In this document: positions 55,040 to 64,000 of the stretch, piece after piece
How the letters are laid out: every line of letters starts with the position of its first letter
Position numbering within the stretch: the stretch's first letter is position 1
Source of the DNA: Occultella aeris
GTDB taxonomy: Bacteria; Actinomycetota; Actinomycetes; Actinomycetales; Beutenbergiaceae
NCBI RefSeq assembly: GCF_902703175.1
Contig: NZ_CACRYJ010000058.1
Span: forward strand, 1-64,000
Reading direction: 5' to 3'
DNA: 64,000 bases
Notes under the pieces: generated by a model
What the model was told of the DNA's origin: nothing
The model's database searches: none
The model's input: only the letters and a program-made list of their open reading frames with translations
Position numbers and translations under genes: made by a program

Positions 55040-56280
55040 TGTCCACCCTGACGCAATCGGACGCGGTGGCCGCCTACGCCGCCGCCGTCCGGGACCACCT
55101 GGCCGCGCTCGACGCGGAGACCCTGGACGAGCTCACCGGCGGACTCGAGGCGGACCTCACCGACGCCCTCCTCGACGAGATCGCGGACCCAACGGCGCTG
55201 GCCGGGCTCGATGCCACGGCCCTGACCGCCCGGTTCGGGGATCCGGGCACCTATGCCGAGGAGCTGCGGGAGGCCGCCGGGATCGAGTTGCCGCCCGCCG
55301 GGCCACGCCCACGCCGCACACTGGGCCGGGTGTTCGCCGACGCGGGCACGGAGCTGGCGACCGACTGGCGGCGCCTGGTCGAGGAGAACCGCTGGGTACG
55401 GGCCGTCGCCGAGTTCGTCGCGGCACTGCGACCGGTCTGGTGGCTGCTGCGCGCCTGGGTGGTCTTCGTGATCCTTCGGGCCATGACGGGCGCGGGACCG
55501 GTGCCCCATGCGCTCGGGGCCTGGCTGTTCCTGATCGCGCTCGTGGTGGCGAGCGTGCAGTGGGGCCGGGGCAGCTTCGGGCAGGGTCGCCGGGTCCATG
55601 CGCTCGTACTGACAGGCAGCACCATCTGCGCCATCGCCGCCCTGCCGGTCTTCGTGCTCTCCGCCTCGTACATCGCCCAGGGCGGCGACGGCGGCTACGA
55701 GTCAGGCTGGCAGAGCGGCTTCAGCAGTGGCGTCGCGGAGGCCACGAACGACGGTGTGCGGGTCGAGGGCGTTCCGGCGACGAACCTGTTCGTCTACGGC
55801 GCGGACGGCGCCCCGATCGCCGATGCGCGCATAGTCGACCAGGATGGCAAGCCCGTGGTCCTCACCGAGCCCGAGCTGGGTCGGTCGTGGGCGCAGTGGG
55901 GCGGTGAGCCGACCTGGGGCGACATACCGCTCGGGGCGACGGACTCCCAGATCCCGCTGAACGCCTTCCCGTACACCTTCTTCGCGGTGGACGACTTCGA
56001 GCCGGGCGCGAACGGGCTACTCGTGCCGAGCCCCGGCGCCCTCGCGATCGAGCCGGTCTGGCCTGCGGCTTCCCTGTTCCCGCTCGAGGGTGCGACGACC
56101 GGCGACCCGGCCACCGACCCGGAGGCGACCGAGGGCGCGGCGGCGACCGACGGCGCGGCCGGCGAGGAGGACCCGGCCGACCCGGTCGAGCCGCCCGCCG
56201 ATGCGACCGCGACGCCCGACGCTCCCACCTCGGAGGCGAGCACACCTGCCGAGGATGGTCCGCCGTCGGGCACTCCGTGA
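55039..56280 (+). CDS. HAAS-domain membrane protein
   Basis: 413 aa. The N-terminus (about 1-90) fits the HAAS/DUF1700-type domain (YAAAVRDHLAALDAETLDELTGGLEADL). Three membrane helices (about 132-216) follow, then an extracytoplasmic domain and a Thr/Ala/Pro/Glu-rich tail. Such proteins are typical partners of PadR regulators and may sense the envelope. The function is unknown. Confidence 0.72.
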   Translation: MSTLTQSDAVAAYAAAVRDHLAALDAETLDELTGGLEADLTDALLDEIADPTALAGLDATALTARFGDPGTYAEELREAAGIELPPAGPRPRRTLGRVFADAGTELATDWRRLVEENRWVRAVAEFVAALRPVWWLLRAWVVFVILRAMTGAGPVPHALGAWLFLIALVVASVQWGRGSFGQGRRVHALVLTGSTICAIAALPVFVLSASYIAQGGDGGYESGWQSGFSSGVAEATNDGVRVEGVPATNLFVYGADGAPIADARIVDQDGKPVVLTEPELGRSWAQWGGEPTWGDIPLGATDSQIPLNAFPYTFFAVDDFEPGANGLLVPSPGALAIEPVWPAASLFPLEGATTGDPATDPEATEGAAATDGAAGEEDPADPVEPPADATATPDAPTSEASTPAEDGPPSGTP

Positions 56281-56292
56281 CGGGCGGCTGCC

Positions 56293-56763
56293 CTACGTCT
56301 CGCGCCGGGCCGCGATCGCCGCGGCTTGGGCGCGCAGCGCCGCACTCGACAAAGCGACCCACTCGGCTATCGCGACGAGCTGATCCGGGGTGAACTGCGC
56401 GGTCACCTCGGCCATCGCCGCGCCGAGGCTCGCGAACGCCTCGGCCACCCGGGGGTCGTCGGGCCGGGCCGCCGTGACCACGAGGCGGCGCCGGTCCTCG
56501 GGGTCCCGCTCGCGGCGGGCCAGCCCGGTGCGCTCGAGGCGGTCCACCAATCCGGTCACCGCGCCGGCCGTGAGCGCCGTGCGCTCGGCCAGTTCGCCGG
56601 CGGACATCGGCCCCTCCCGGCCAAGGATGCCGAGCGCCTTGTGGTCCGCGGCGGACAGTCCCATCAGGGAGCCGATCGCCTCGTGGAACAGCACCACGGC
56701 GTCGCTCAGTTCGGCCCCGAGGCGGTCCGGCTCGGGCATCTGGACAGGTTGCGAGTCGGCCAT
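56293..56763 (-). CDS. MarR family transcriptional regulator
   Basis: 156 aa winged helix with the DNA-reading helix ELAERTALTAGAVTGLVDRLERTGLA and the DPEDRRRLVV wing. ATG 56763 has a GGAGGATG site. Divergent from the membrane-protein gene at 56834; operator-like repeats lie between. Confidence 0.9.
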   Translation of the reverse strand: MADSQPVQMPEPDRLGAELSDAVVLFHEAIGSLMGLSAADHKALGILGREGPMSAGELAERTALTAGAVTGLVDRLERTGLARRERDPEDRRRLVVTAARPDDPRVAEAFASLGAAMAEVTAQFTPDQLVAIAEWVALSSAALRAQAAAIAARRET

Positions 56764-56790
56764 GGTCACATCCTCCACCTTCTGTTACCT

Positions 56791-56822
56791 TTTAGTCCAC
56801 TGAATCATTTAGGCGACTGAAG
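56791..56822. promoter_or_regulatory. MarR operator candidate
   Basis: On the minus strand TTCAGTCGCCTAAATGA and TTCAGTGGACTAAAAGG are 17-bp tandem repeats, and CTAAATGATTCAG between them is a near-palindrome. Position between two divergent genes fits autoregulation plus control of the membrane protein. Confidence 0.55.
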
Positions 56823-56833
56823 GGATTGAGGAG

Positions 56834-57358
56834 ATGCGGTGGAGCGGGGCATGGGGCGAGGCGATCGGGGTGTTCGTTGCATCCGGCGGATTCTTCATCC
56901 GGCACTACCCGATCGTGTTCGCCTTCGGGGCGGTGGCGTCGGTGCAGCGGTTCCTCGCCGTCGGCGGTGACGAGCGGTTCGCGTGGGCGGGCGGGGTCGG
57001 CGGCGAGGTGGTGACGGCGGCGGTGCGGGTGCTGTTCCTGACCTGGGTGATCAGGCGCGCATTCACCGACTCCGACGTGCCGTGGTCCGAGGTGGGTGCC
57101 CGCCTGGGCCGGTTCGTCGACGGTCGGACCGGTGTGCTGCTTGCCAGCGCCGCGCTCCTGGTGGCCCTGACGATCATCGCGAAGGTGATCCCGGACGCCA
57201 TCGGAGCTGGCCTGGACGCGTCTGCGCGGCCGACCTACCAATCCTGGGAACTGGCGATCAAGAACGTGACGGTGATCCCGTTCACGATGGTCTGGCTGAC
57301 GATGCTGGCGCGGCACGCGCTCACGGTGCCGGTCCCGACGGCGGTCACGGCCGGGTGA
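56834..57358 (+). CDS. Membrane protein of unknown function
   Basis: 174 aa with about four hydrophobic segments (GFFIRHYPIVFAFGAVA; VVTAAVRVLFLTWVIRRAF; TGVLLASAALLVALTIIAKV; VTVIPFTMVWLTMLARHAL). No family recognised. The ribosome site is TTGAGGAG. The adjacent divergent MarR suggests it responds to a small hydrophobic ligand or drug. Confidence 0.7.
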   Translation: MRWSGAWGEAIGVFVASGGFFIRHYPIVFAFGAVASVQRFLAVGGDERFAWAGGVGGEVVTAAVRVLFLTWVIRRAFTDSDVPWSEVGARLGRFVDGRTGVLLASAALLVALTIIAKVIPDAIGAGLDASARPTYQSWELAIKNVTVIPFTMVWLTMLARHALTVPVPTAVTAG

Positions 57359-57412
57359 GAAGCCATGGTGGCGCCGTGTCGGCCTGATGCCGGCGGGGCG
57401 TAGTCTCGGCGC

Positions 57413-58258
57413 ATGCACATCGCGGTGACCGGGGCGTCCGGCAAGTTGGGTCGAGTCGTGGTGACGTACCTGCGCGAGGCGGGGCACGCCGTCGTCGCCC
57501 TTGACCGGTACGGCGAGCGCGGGCCGGGCTTCACGCGCGTGGACCTGACCGACCACGGGCAGGTGGTGGACGCGCTGGCCGGCATCGACGGCTCCCATGA
57601 CGGGCTGGACGCCCTCGTACACCTCGCGGCGATCCCGGCGCCCGGCCTCGCCAGCGACGTCGCCACCTTCGAGAACAACATCCTGTCCACGTTCCACGTG
57701 TTCCAGGCGGCCAGGCGACTGGGGATCCGGAACGTCGCGTACGCCTCCAGCGAGACGGTGCTCGGGCTCCCGTTCGACACGCCGCCCCCGTACCTCCCGG
57801 TGGACGAGGAGTACCCGGCGCGGCCCGAGTCGACCTACTCCCTCGTGAAGCACCTCGAGGAGACGATGGCGATCGAGCTGACCCGCTGGGACCCGGCGCT
57901 GAAGATCATCGCGCTGCGGTTCTCGAACGTGATGTACCCCGAGGACTATGAGGCGTTCCCGTTCGACGCGGACCCGCTCGCACGCAAGTGGAACCTGTGG
58001 TCCTACATCGATGCCCGCGACGGCGCGCAGGCCGTGCTGCGCGCGCTCGAACTCGACGCTACCGGGTTCGACCGGTTCATCATCGCCTCCCCGGACACGG
58101 TGACGACGCGGCCGAACGCCGAGCTCGTGGCCGAGGTCTTCCCGGACGTGCCCCACAAGCGCGACCTCGGCGAGCACGACACCATGCTCTCGATCGACAA
58201 GGCCCGCCGGGTCCTGCGCTACGCCCCGGTGCACTCGTGGCGGGACGGTCGACGCTGA
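57413..58258 (+). CDS. NAD-dependent epimerase/dehydratase (SDR)
   Basis: 281 aa extended SDR: GASGKLGRV (7-15), active-site YSLVK, ASSETV before it. The C-terminal region includes RFSNVMYP and a SYIDARDGAQAVLRAL segment. Resembles uronate dehydrogenase-like or sugar-nucleotide enzymes; substrate not predictable. Stop is 6 nt from the convergent ABC permease. Confidence 0.85.
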   Translation: MHIAVTGASGKLGRVVVTYLREAGHAVVALDRYGERGPGFTRVDLTDHGQVVDALAGIDGSHDGLDALVHLAAIPAPGLASDVATFENNILSTFHVFQAARRLGIRNVAYASSETVLGLPFDTPPPYLPVDEEYPARPESTYSLVKHLEETMAIELTRWDPALKIIALRFSNVMYPEDYEAFPFDADPLARKWNLWSYIDARDGAQAVLRALELDATGFDRFIIASPDTVTTRPNAELVAEVFPDVPHKRDLGEHDTMLSIDKARRVLRYAPVHSWRDGRR

Positions 58259-58264
58259 CGGCCC

Positions 58265-59077
58265 TCAGGTGAGCAGCAGCTTTCCGATCCGGCGGGTGGT
58301 GGCCAGGAGTCCGACGGCGGAGAAGACCGCGAGGTAGGCGACGTGGACCAGCAGGCCCGCGTGCAGGTCCCCCATCGTCAGAGCGCGGACCAGATCCACA
58401 CCGTGATACAGCGGCGTCGCCTGCACCACCCATTGCAATGCCGGCGGGTAGGTCGCGAGCGGGTAGAAGGTCGCCGAGAACAGGAACATCGGCAGGATCG
58501 CGAGCTGCACGTAATCCATGTCGTTCCACGACCGCATGTACGTGGTGGCCGCCATGCCGACGGCTGCGAAGCCGAGCCCGATCAGCGTGCAGGCCGGGAT
58601 CGCGAGCAGCGCCCACCACGATGGGATGAACCCGGCCACGGCCGCGACGAGCAGGAACGCGGCCGAGTAGATCAGCCCGCGCAGCAGCGCCCAGGAGATC
58701 TCCCCCGCCGCGATGTCCCACGGCCGCAGCGGCGTGGACAGCACGGACCGGTAGAGCTTGGAGTGCTTGAGCTTGTAGAAGACGTTCCCGGTCGAGTCGT
58801 ACACGGCGCCGTTCATCGCCGACGTCGCCATCATCGCCGGCGCGACGAACACGGCGTACGGGATCTCATGCCCGTCGACCTCGACCGAGCCGACCAGCGC
58901 CCCGATGCCGACGCCCATCGCGAACAGGTAGAACACCGGCTCGAAGAAGCCGGAGACGAAGGTGAGCCAGTAGTGCCGGGCGGCGCGCAGGTTGCGCTCC
59001 ACGAGCGCCGCGGGGCGGGCCATCGCGACCGGGAACGGCAGTGCGCGGCGGGACGGGGCGGTACTGGTCGTCGTCAC
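58265..59077 (-). CDS. ABC-2 exporter permease, distal
   Basis: 270 aa GTG-start permease with about six helices; the NodJ/ABC-2 motif is visible around FVAPAMMATSAMNGAVYDSTGNVFYKLKHSK. Its GTG follows directly on the upstream permease stop (no gap), so the pair is coupled. Confidence 0.87.
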   Translation of the reverse strand: MTTTSTAPSRRALPFPVAMARPAALVERNLRAARHYWLTFVSGFFEPVFYLFAMGVGIGALVGSVEVDGHEIPYAVFVAPAMMATSAMNGAVYDSTGNVFYKLKHSKLYRSVLSTPLRPWDIAAGEISWALLRGLIYSAAFLLVAAVAGFIPSWWALLAIPACTLIGLGFAAVGMAATTYMRSWNDMDYVQLAILPMFLFSATFYPLATYPPALQWVVQATPLYHGVDLVRALTMGDLHAGLLVHVAYLAVFSAVGLLATTRRIGKLLLT

Positions 59078-59986
59078 TCAGACCACCATCCGGCGCCGCA
59101 GGGCGCGCACCGCGAGCAGGTAGCCCACCCCTGCCCAGAGGGCGAGGTAGGCGACATGGACCACGAACCGCCACGGCTCGAGCCAGAGCGCCGAGTCCGC
59201 GCCCAGGCCGAGCGCCCGGGTGAGCGCGACCGTGTGGGTCAGCGGCGAGATCCAACCGAACACCTGCAGGGCGACGGGCAGTTGTGTGAGCGGGAAGAAC
59301 GTCCCGGAGAACAGGAACAACGGCATGATGATGAACCGCTGCAGCACGTTGAAGCCCTGCTCGCTGTCGATGGTCGCGGAGAACGCGTAGATCGGGGTCG
59401 CGAACGCGAGCCCGCCGAGCACCGCGGCGGGCACCGCGGCCAGGGCGAGGGCTGAGTCCATGGCCCGCAGGGCGAGCGCGACCCCCACGAACACGCCGGC
59501 GACGAGGGTCAGGCGCATCAACACGTAGACGAGGTGGCCACGGACCAGGTCGACCACGCGCAGTGGCGTCACCAGCATCGCGTCGTAGGTGTGCAACCAC
59601 TTGATCGCGCCGAACACGTTGTAGGTGGTCTCGGCGGACGCCGTCATCATCGCCTGCGCGGCCACCAGCCCGCTCGCGACGAACGCCACGTACGGCACCC
59701 CGGGCACGGCCGTGCGGTCCCCGGCGTCGATGAGCGCGCCGAGTCCGTAACCCATCCCGGCGAGGTAGAGCAGTGGGGCCAGGAACGAGGAGATCACCGT
59801 GGAGCGCCAGATCCGCTTGTAGACGGCGAACCAGTAGCCGAACACCGCCTGCCAGCCGCCGCCGGCGGGGCGCGGCGCCGGACCCGCTTCGCGCCGGGTG
59901 TCGTCGACGGCGGAACCTCCTCCCGGGGCGACCTCACCCGGGGAGCCGGGCTGCGCCGTCGGGCTCTGCTCGTCCGCCCGGCTCAC
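59078..59986 (-). CDS. ABC-2 exporter permease, proximal
   Basis: 302 aa with a cytoplasmic Pro/Gly-rich extension (about 1-45), then about six helices and the ABC-2 motif FVASGLVAAQAMMTASAETTYNVFGAIKW. A paralogue of the distal permease; together they form the channel. The start overlaps the ATPase stop by 4 nt. Confidence 0.87.
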   Translation of the reverse strand: MSRADEQSPTAQPGSPGEVAPGGGSAVDDTRREAGPAPRPAGGGWQAVFGYWFAVYKRIWRSTVISSFLAPLLYLAGMGYGLGALIDAGDRTAVPGVPYVAFVASGLVAAQAMMTASAETTYNVFGAIKWLHTYDAMLVTPLRVVDLVRGHLVYVLMRLTLVAGVFVGVALALRAMDSALALAAVPAAVLGGLAFATPIYAFSATIDSEQGFNVLQRFIIMPLFLFSGTFFPLTQLPVALQVFGWISPLTHTVALTRALGLGADSALWLEPWRFVVHVAYLALWAGVGYLLAVRALRRRMVV

Positions 59987-60903
59987 TCGACCAGGCTCCG
60001 CCCGGTCAGCCGCAGGAAGACGTCCTCGAGCGAGGCACGGCGCACCAGGGCCGAGAGCGGGTGCACACCTCGCGCGGCGACCGTCTCGAGAGCGCCGTCG
60101 CCGTCGTGGACGTAGAGCAGGAGCCGGTCGGCGAGGACCTCGACCCGCTCGGCGATGCCGGCGACGTCCGCGACGCGCTCGGCGTGATCGGCGGCGTCGA
60201 AGCGCAGTTCGAGGACCTCACGGGAGGCGTGCTGGGCGATCAGCGAGCGGGGTGAGCCCTCCGCGACGATCCGGCCGCGGTCCATCACCACGAGCCGGTC
60301 GCAGAGCTGCTCCGCCTCGTCCATGTAGTGCGTCGTCAGCACGAGTGTGACGCCGTCCCGCTTGAGCCGGAACAGCCGGTCCCACAGGACGTGCCGGGCC
60401 TGCGGGTCCAGGCCGGTGGTCGGCTCGTCGAGGAGGAGCAGGCTCGGCTCGTTGATGAGCGCGCGGGCGATGGTCAGCCGGCGCTTCATCCCGCCGGACA
60501 GCGACTCGACGACGGCGTCGGTCTTCTCGGTCAGCTGCGCGAACTCGAGCAGGGGTCCGGTCCGCGCCCGCACCTGCTCGCGCGAGAGCCCGAAGTAGCG
60601 CCCGTAGACGAGGAGGTTCTCGCGCACCCGCAGCTCCTCGTCGAGGGCGTCGGTCTGCGGCACCACGCCCAGTCGCGCCTTGATCGCCGACGCGTGCGTG
60701 GCAGGATCCATGCCGAACACGCGCAGCTCACCACCGGAGACCGGGGAGGTGGCGCCGATCATGCGCATCGTGGAGGTCTTGCCGGCGCCGTTCGGGCCGA
60801 GGAATCCGAAGGACTCCCCCGCGGCGACCTCGATGTCGATGCCGTCGACGGCGACGAAGTCACCGAACGTCTTGCGCAGGCCGGTGCCGCGGATCAGGGA
60901 CAT
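59983..60903 (-). CDS. ABC-2 exporter ATP-binding protein (DrrA type)
   Basis: 306 aa: Walker A GPNGAGKTST, signature SLSGGMKRRLTIARAL, Walker B LLLLDEPTTGLD, and a C-terminal DrrA-like domain. First gene of the three-gene export unit. A TTAGGGTGTTAGG region about 40 bp upstream, on the minus strand, may carry the promoter; substrate unknown. Confidence 0.9.
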   Translation of the reverse strand: MSLIRGTGLRKTFGDFVAVDGIDIEVAAGESFGFLGPNGAGKTSTMRMIGATSPVSGGELRVFGMDPATHASAIKARLGVVPQTDALDEELRVRENLLVYGRYFGLSREQVRARTGPLLEFAQLTEKTDAVVESLSGGMKRRLTIARALINEPSLLLLDEPTTGLDPQARHVLWDRLFRLKRDGVTLVLTTHYMDEAEQLCDRLVVMDRGRIVAEGSPRSLIAQHASREVLELRFDAADHAERVADVAGIAERVEVLADRLLLYVHDGDGALETVAARGVHPLSALVRRASLEDVFLRLTGRSLVE

Positions 60904-60948
60904 GGTTCTATGTCACCACATCTGCCAGGATGCTAGCAACCTAACACC

Positions 60949-61179
60949 CTAACTCCGCTTGGACTTGTGGTCACTCGTACGGTGGTGCCAGCGCACCGAT
61001 TCCGGGAGTTCGTTGACGGTGCAGATCGCCTCCCAGACCCGCTGCGGGCTCTCCCCGTCCGCGAGCGCCTCGTTCGCGGTGCGGCCGTTCAGCGGCGCGA
61101 GGACCAAGTCCTGCGCCAGCGAGGCGCCGTAGCGACCGAACGTGTCCTCCATGGCGGCCCAGAACTCGGAGTGCTTCAC
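60949..61179 (-). CDS. DUF3046 protein
   Basis: 76 aa, GTG start: MKHSEFWAAMEDTFGRYGASLAQDLVLAPLNGRTANEAL and a basic tail. This is the actinobacterial DUF3046 protein that normally adjoins recA. Here recA is about 16 kb away, suggesting an insertion between them. Confidence 0.87.
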   Translation of the reverse strand: MKHSEFWAAMEDTFGRYGASLAQDLVLAPLNGRTANEALADGESPQRVWEAICTVNELPESVRWHHRTSDHKSKRS

Positions 61180-61248
61180 GCGGGCCAGCGTAGGTCACCC
61201 CAGTGACACCGCGCTCCGGGCGATCCGATGTCGGTGGCCCGGGGCAGA

Positions 61249-64000
61249 ATGGCCCAGGTGACCACGGAGGCGAGCGAACGCGTGCTGGCGGGCTTCAGCG
61301 CGCCGACCCGGGCCTGGTTCTCGGGTGCGTTCGACGCCCCCACCTCCGCGCAGGCCGGGGCCTGGGAGGCGATCTCGTCCGGGCACCATGCGCTCGTGGT
61401 CGCCCCGACGGGTTCCGGCAAGACGCTCGCCGCCTTCCTGTGGGCGCTGGACCATCTGCTCCTCGCGCCTCCGCCGGCGCAGCGGGCGCGGCGCTGCCGG
61501 GTGCTCTACGTCTCGCCGCTGAAGGCTCTGGCCGCGGACGTCGAACGGAACCTGCGCTCGCCGCTGGTGGGCATCACCCGACTGGCCACCGGCCTGGGCG
61601 AGCCGGTCAACGACGTGCGGGTCGGCGTGCGGACCGGGGACACGCCCGCCTCGGAACGCCGGTCGTTCGGCACGAAGCCGCCGGACATCCTGATCACCAC
61701 CCCGGAGTCTCTGTTCCTGGTGCTCACCTCGGCCGCGCGCGAGGGCCTGCGCGGGGTGGAGTACGTGATCCTGGACGAGGTGCACGCGCTCGCCGGGAAC
61801 AAGCGCGGCGCCCACCTTGCCCTATCGCTCGAGCGGCTGGACGCCCTGCTGGACGCACCGGCGCAGCGGATCGGGCTGTCCGCGACCGTGCAGCCGGTGG
61901 ACACCGTGGCCGGGTACCTGGCCGGCGCCCGCTCCCTGGCCGACGGTGGCCGCACCACCCGGATCGTGCAGCCGAACGTGGACAAGGAACTACGGATCGA
62001 CGTGGTGGTCCCGGTCCCGGACCTGGCGGACGTCGCAGGAACCCCGACGGCGTCCGGCCGGCCGGGCGCGGAGGCGTTCGATCCGCTCGGGGTCGCCTCC
62101 GGCAACGAGACGCCCGACGGCGGGGCTCACCTCGATCTGTCCGGTAACGCCGCGGGCGCCGCGCCGCAGGCGCGACCGCCGGCCGGCGGGTCGATCTGGC
62201 CGCACGTCACCGAGCGGGTCGTGGACCTGATCACCTCGCACCGGTCCACGATCGTCTTCACGAACTCACGCCGCGGCGCGGAGCGGCTCACGGCCCGCAT
62301 CAACGAGGTCCAGGCGGAGCGGCTCGGGCTCGCTCCGGACGTCGACGCGGGCGCCGCCCAGGCGGCTCAGACGCCGGCCCAGTCCGGGACCGGGCTCGCG
62401 CTACCTGCGGATGCGATCATCGCCCGCGCCCACCATGGGTCGATGAGCCGCGACGAGCGGACCTCGATCGAGTCCGCACTGAAGTCCGGGGTCCTGCCCG
62501 CCGTGGTGGCCACCAGCTCCCTCGAGCTCGGCATCGACATGGGTGCGGTGGACCTCGTGGTGCAGGTGGGCGCGCCGCCATCGGTGGCGAGCGCGTTGCA
62601 GCGGATCGGCCGGGCCGGGCACCAGGTGGGCGCCCTGTCCCACGGGGTCGTCCTGCCCACGCACCGGGGTGACCTGCTCGCTGCCGCGACCACGTCGGTG
62701 CGGGCACGCGAGGGCCAGATCGAAGCGGTCACGGTGCCGGCGAACCCGCTGGACGTGCTGGCCCAGCAGATCGTGGCGATGACGGCCCTTGACGTCTGGG
62801 ACGTCGGCGAGCTGACCACGCTGGTGCGCCGGGCCGCGCCGTTCGCGGACCTCGGGCCCGGGGTCCTCGCCGCCGTGCTGGACATGCTCGCCGGGCGCTA
62901 CCCCAGCGAGGACTTCGCCGAACTGCGCCCACGGATCGTCTGGGACCGGATCGCCGGCACCCTGACCGGCCGCCCGGGAGCCCTGCGGCTGGCCGCGACC
63001 AGCGGCGGCACCATCCCCGACCGCGGCCTGTACGGCGTCTACGTGGTGGGACAGGAGACCAGCGCGCGGGGCGGCAAACGGGTCGGCGAACTCGACGAGG
63101 AGATGGTCTACGAGTCCCGGGTGGGCGACACGTTCACCCTCGGCTCGAGCACGTGGCGGATCGAGGACATCACCCCGGACCGGGTGCTCGTCTCCCCCGC
63201 GCCGGGGCTGCCCGGGCGGCTGCCGTTCTGGAAGGGCGACGCCCCCGGCCGGCCCGCCGAGCTGGGCCGGGCGATCGGCGCGATGATCCGGGAGATCGGC
63301 GCGGCCGCCTTCGCCCCGGAGTCGCTCGAGGACTGGGGCCTGGACGACTGGGCCCGGGACAACCTGCTCGCCTACCTGCGCGATCAGGAGGCCGCGACCG
63401 GGCGGCTGAGCACCGACCGGACGATCGTGGTGGAGCGGTTCCGGGACGAGCTCGGGGACTGGCGCGTGGTGATCCACTCCCCCTATGGCGCGAAGGTGCA
63501 CGCCCCGTGGGCGCTCGTGCTCGCGGCGAACCTGCGCCGTCGGTTCGGCATGGACGTGGCCGCGATGCACTCCGATGACGGGATCGTGCTGCGCCTGCCG
63601 GACACTGCGGATGTCTGGGACGCCGACTGGGACACCGGCGGTCCCGAAGCCACCGGAACCGCCGGCGCCACCGTCACGGCCGGCGAGGTGCCGCTCGAGG
63701 ATCTGCTCCTGGAACCGGACGCGACCTCACGCGAGGTGGTCGCGGCGCTGGCCGGCTCGGCCCACTTCGCGGCCCGGTTCCGGGAGGCCGCAGCACGCTC
63801 CCTGCTGCTGCCGCGACGGCGCCCCGACAAGCGCCAGCCACTCTGGCAGCAGCGCCAGCGCAGCGCCCAGCTGCTCTCCGTGGCCGCCGAGTATCCGGAC
63901 TTCCCAGTGGTGCTGGAGGCCGTGCGCGAGTGCCTCCAGGACGACTTCGACGTGCCCGCGCTGACCGACCTGATGAGGGCGGTCCAGGGCCGGCGGATCC
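61249..64000 (+). CDS. lhr: Lhr-type large ATP-dependent helicase (5' part, cut by window edge)
   Basis: The frame is open from ATG 61249 to the window end, over 900 codons. It has Walker A APTGSGKT (about 52-59), DEVH box VILDEVHAL, SAT motif GLSATVQPVDTV, then the helicase C-domain (TSSLELGIDMGAVDLVVQVG, QRIGRAGHQ) and the Lhr winged-helix/beta-barrel region. Full-length Lhr is about 1500 aa, so the C-terminus is missing. An in-frame ATG at 61228 is an alternative start. The usual neighbour of DUF3046 and recA. Confidence 0.92.
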   Translation, partial: MAQVTTEASERVLAGFSAPTRAWFSGAFDAPTSAQAGAWEAISSGHHALVVAPTGSGKTLAAFLWALDHLLLAPPPAQRARRCRVLYVSPLKALAADVERNLRSPLVGITRLATGLGEPVNDVRVGVRTGDTPASERRSFGTKPPDILITTPESLFLVLTSAAREGLRGVEYVILDEVHALAGNKRGAHLALSLERLDALLDAPAQRIGLSATVQPVDTVAGYLAGARSLADGGRTTRIVQPNVDKELRIDVVVPVPDLADVAGTPTASGRPGAEAFDPLGVASGNETPDGGAHLDLSGNAAGAAPQARPPAGGSIWPHVTERVVDLITSHRSTIVFTNSRRGAERLTARINEVQAERLGLAPDVDAGAAQAAQTPAQSGTGLALPADAIIARAHHGSMSRDERTSIESALKSGVLPAVVATSSLELGIDMGAVDLVVQVGAPPSVASALQRIGRAGHQVGALSHGVVLPTHRGDLLAAATTSVRAREGQIEAVTVPANPLDVLAQQIVAMTALDVWDVGELTTLVRRAAPFADLGPGVLAAVLDMLAGRYPSEDFAELRPRIVWDRIAGTLTGRPGALRLAATSGGTIPDRGLYGVYVVGQETSARGGKRVGELDEEMVYESRVGDTFTLGSSTWRIEDITPDRVLVSPAPGLPGRLPFWKGDAPGRPAELGRAIGAMIREIGAAAFAPESLEDWGLDDWARDNLLAYLRDQEAATGRLSTDRTIVVERFRDELGDWRVVIHSPYGAKVHAPWALVLAANLRRRFGMDVAAMHSDDGIVLRLPDTADVWDADWDTGGPEATGTAGATVTAGEVPLEDLLLEPDATSREVVAALAGSAHFAARFREAAARSLLLPRRRPDKRQPLWQQRQRSAQLLSVAAEYPDFPVVLEAVRECLQDDFDVPALTDLMRAVQGRRI

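Noticed and set aside
60910-60960. CTAAC direct repeats before the ABC exporter as an operator
   Set aside because: Only two short copies; could be promoter sequence by chance. Not enough to call an operator.
1-64000. tRNA or rRNA genes, insertion sequences, prophage
   Set aside because: I saw no cloverleaf with CCA-type ends, no rRNA-like sequence, no transposase or phage structural genes. A covariance search would be decisive.

Overview
The window is very GC-rich (third codon positions almost always G or C), densely packed and gene-coherent. It looks like the chromosome of a high-GC Actinomycete, most likely Micrococcales (Beutenbergiaceae/Ruaniaceae-like; the placement is inference). Pointers are the actinobacterial gene order (recX-recA, miaB, miaA, dapF, hflX, lexA, nrdR), SOS boxes of the TCGAAC-N4-GTTCGA type, the HEPN SAV_6107, DUF3040, DUF3046, DUF5302 and PAC2 families, and a MurE whose substrate motif is not the diaminopimelate one.

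Layout. 1-9.5 kb (minus strand): the division and cell wall (dcw) operon mraZ, rsmH, ftsL-like, ftsI, murE, murF, mraY, murD and the first codons of ftsW, nearly all joined by 1-16 nt overlaps, with a 10-bp-phased MraZ operator in front. 9.6-14 kb (plus): moxR, DUF58 and transglutaminase operon. 14-17.6 kb: DUF3040, dinB and a HEPN protein behind a perfect SOS box, a spermidine-synthase-like protein, and cspA. 17.8-25.6 kb: PAC2 protein, HelR/HelD-like helicase, serA, small genes, aldo/keto reductase, nrdR. 25.7-27.4 kb: divergent LysM protein and lexA sharing two SOS boxes. 27.4-39.1 kb: ldh, a frameshifted secreted gene next to a lipoprotein gene, dinG-like helicase, hflX, methyltransferase, DHFR-like protein, dapF, miaA, two YbjN proteins, miaB. 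39.3-44.8 kb: glutamate ABC operon gluABCD, recX and recA (with an upstream SOS box).

44.9-60.9 kb is more variable. It separates recA from DUF3046 and lhr, which usually adjoin recA in Actinobacteria, so I read it as an insertion. It holds a sugar locus: thuA and a Gfo/Idh gene divergent from a LacI regulator, then a lipoprotein and two permeases, then a GMC dehydrogenase fused to its small subunit. After that come a GNAT gene, a decayed 2-oxoacid dehydrogenase remnant abutting a tandem palindromic repeat array, a PadR/HAAS pair, a MarR/membrane pair, an epimerase and a drug-type ABC exporter. The window ends inside lhr (61.2-64.0 kb).

The genes fall into a few circuits: peptidoglycan synthesis and division (dcw, with dapF supplying the lysine route); an SOS circuit with LexA, RecA/RecX, DinB and a LysM division inhibitor all in one window, three of the loci carrying recognisable SOS boxes; tRNA and ribosome care (miaA, miaB, hflX); and a putative 3-keto-glycoside pathway, which is the most novel-looking locus.
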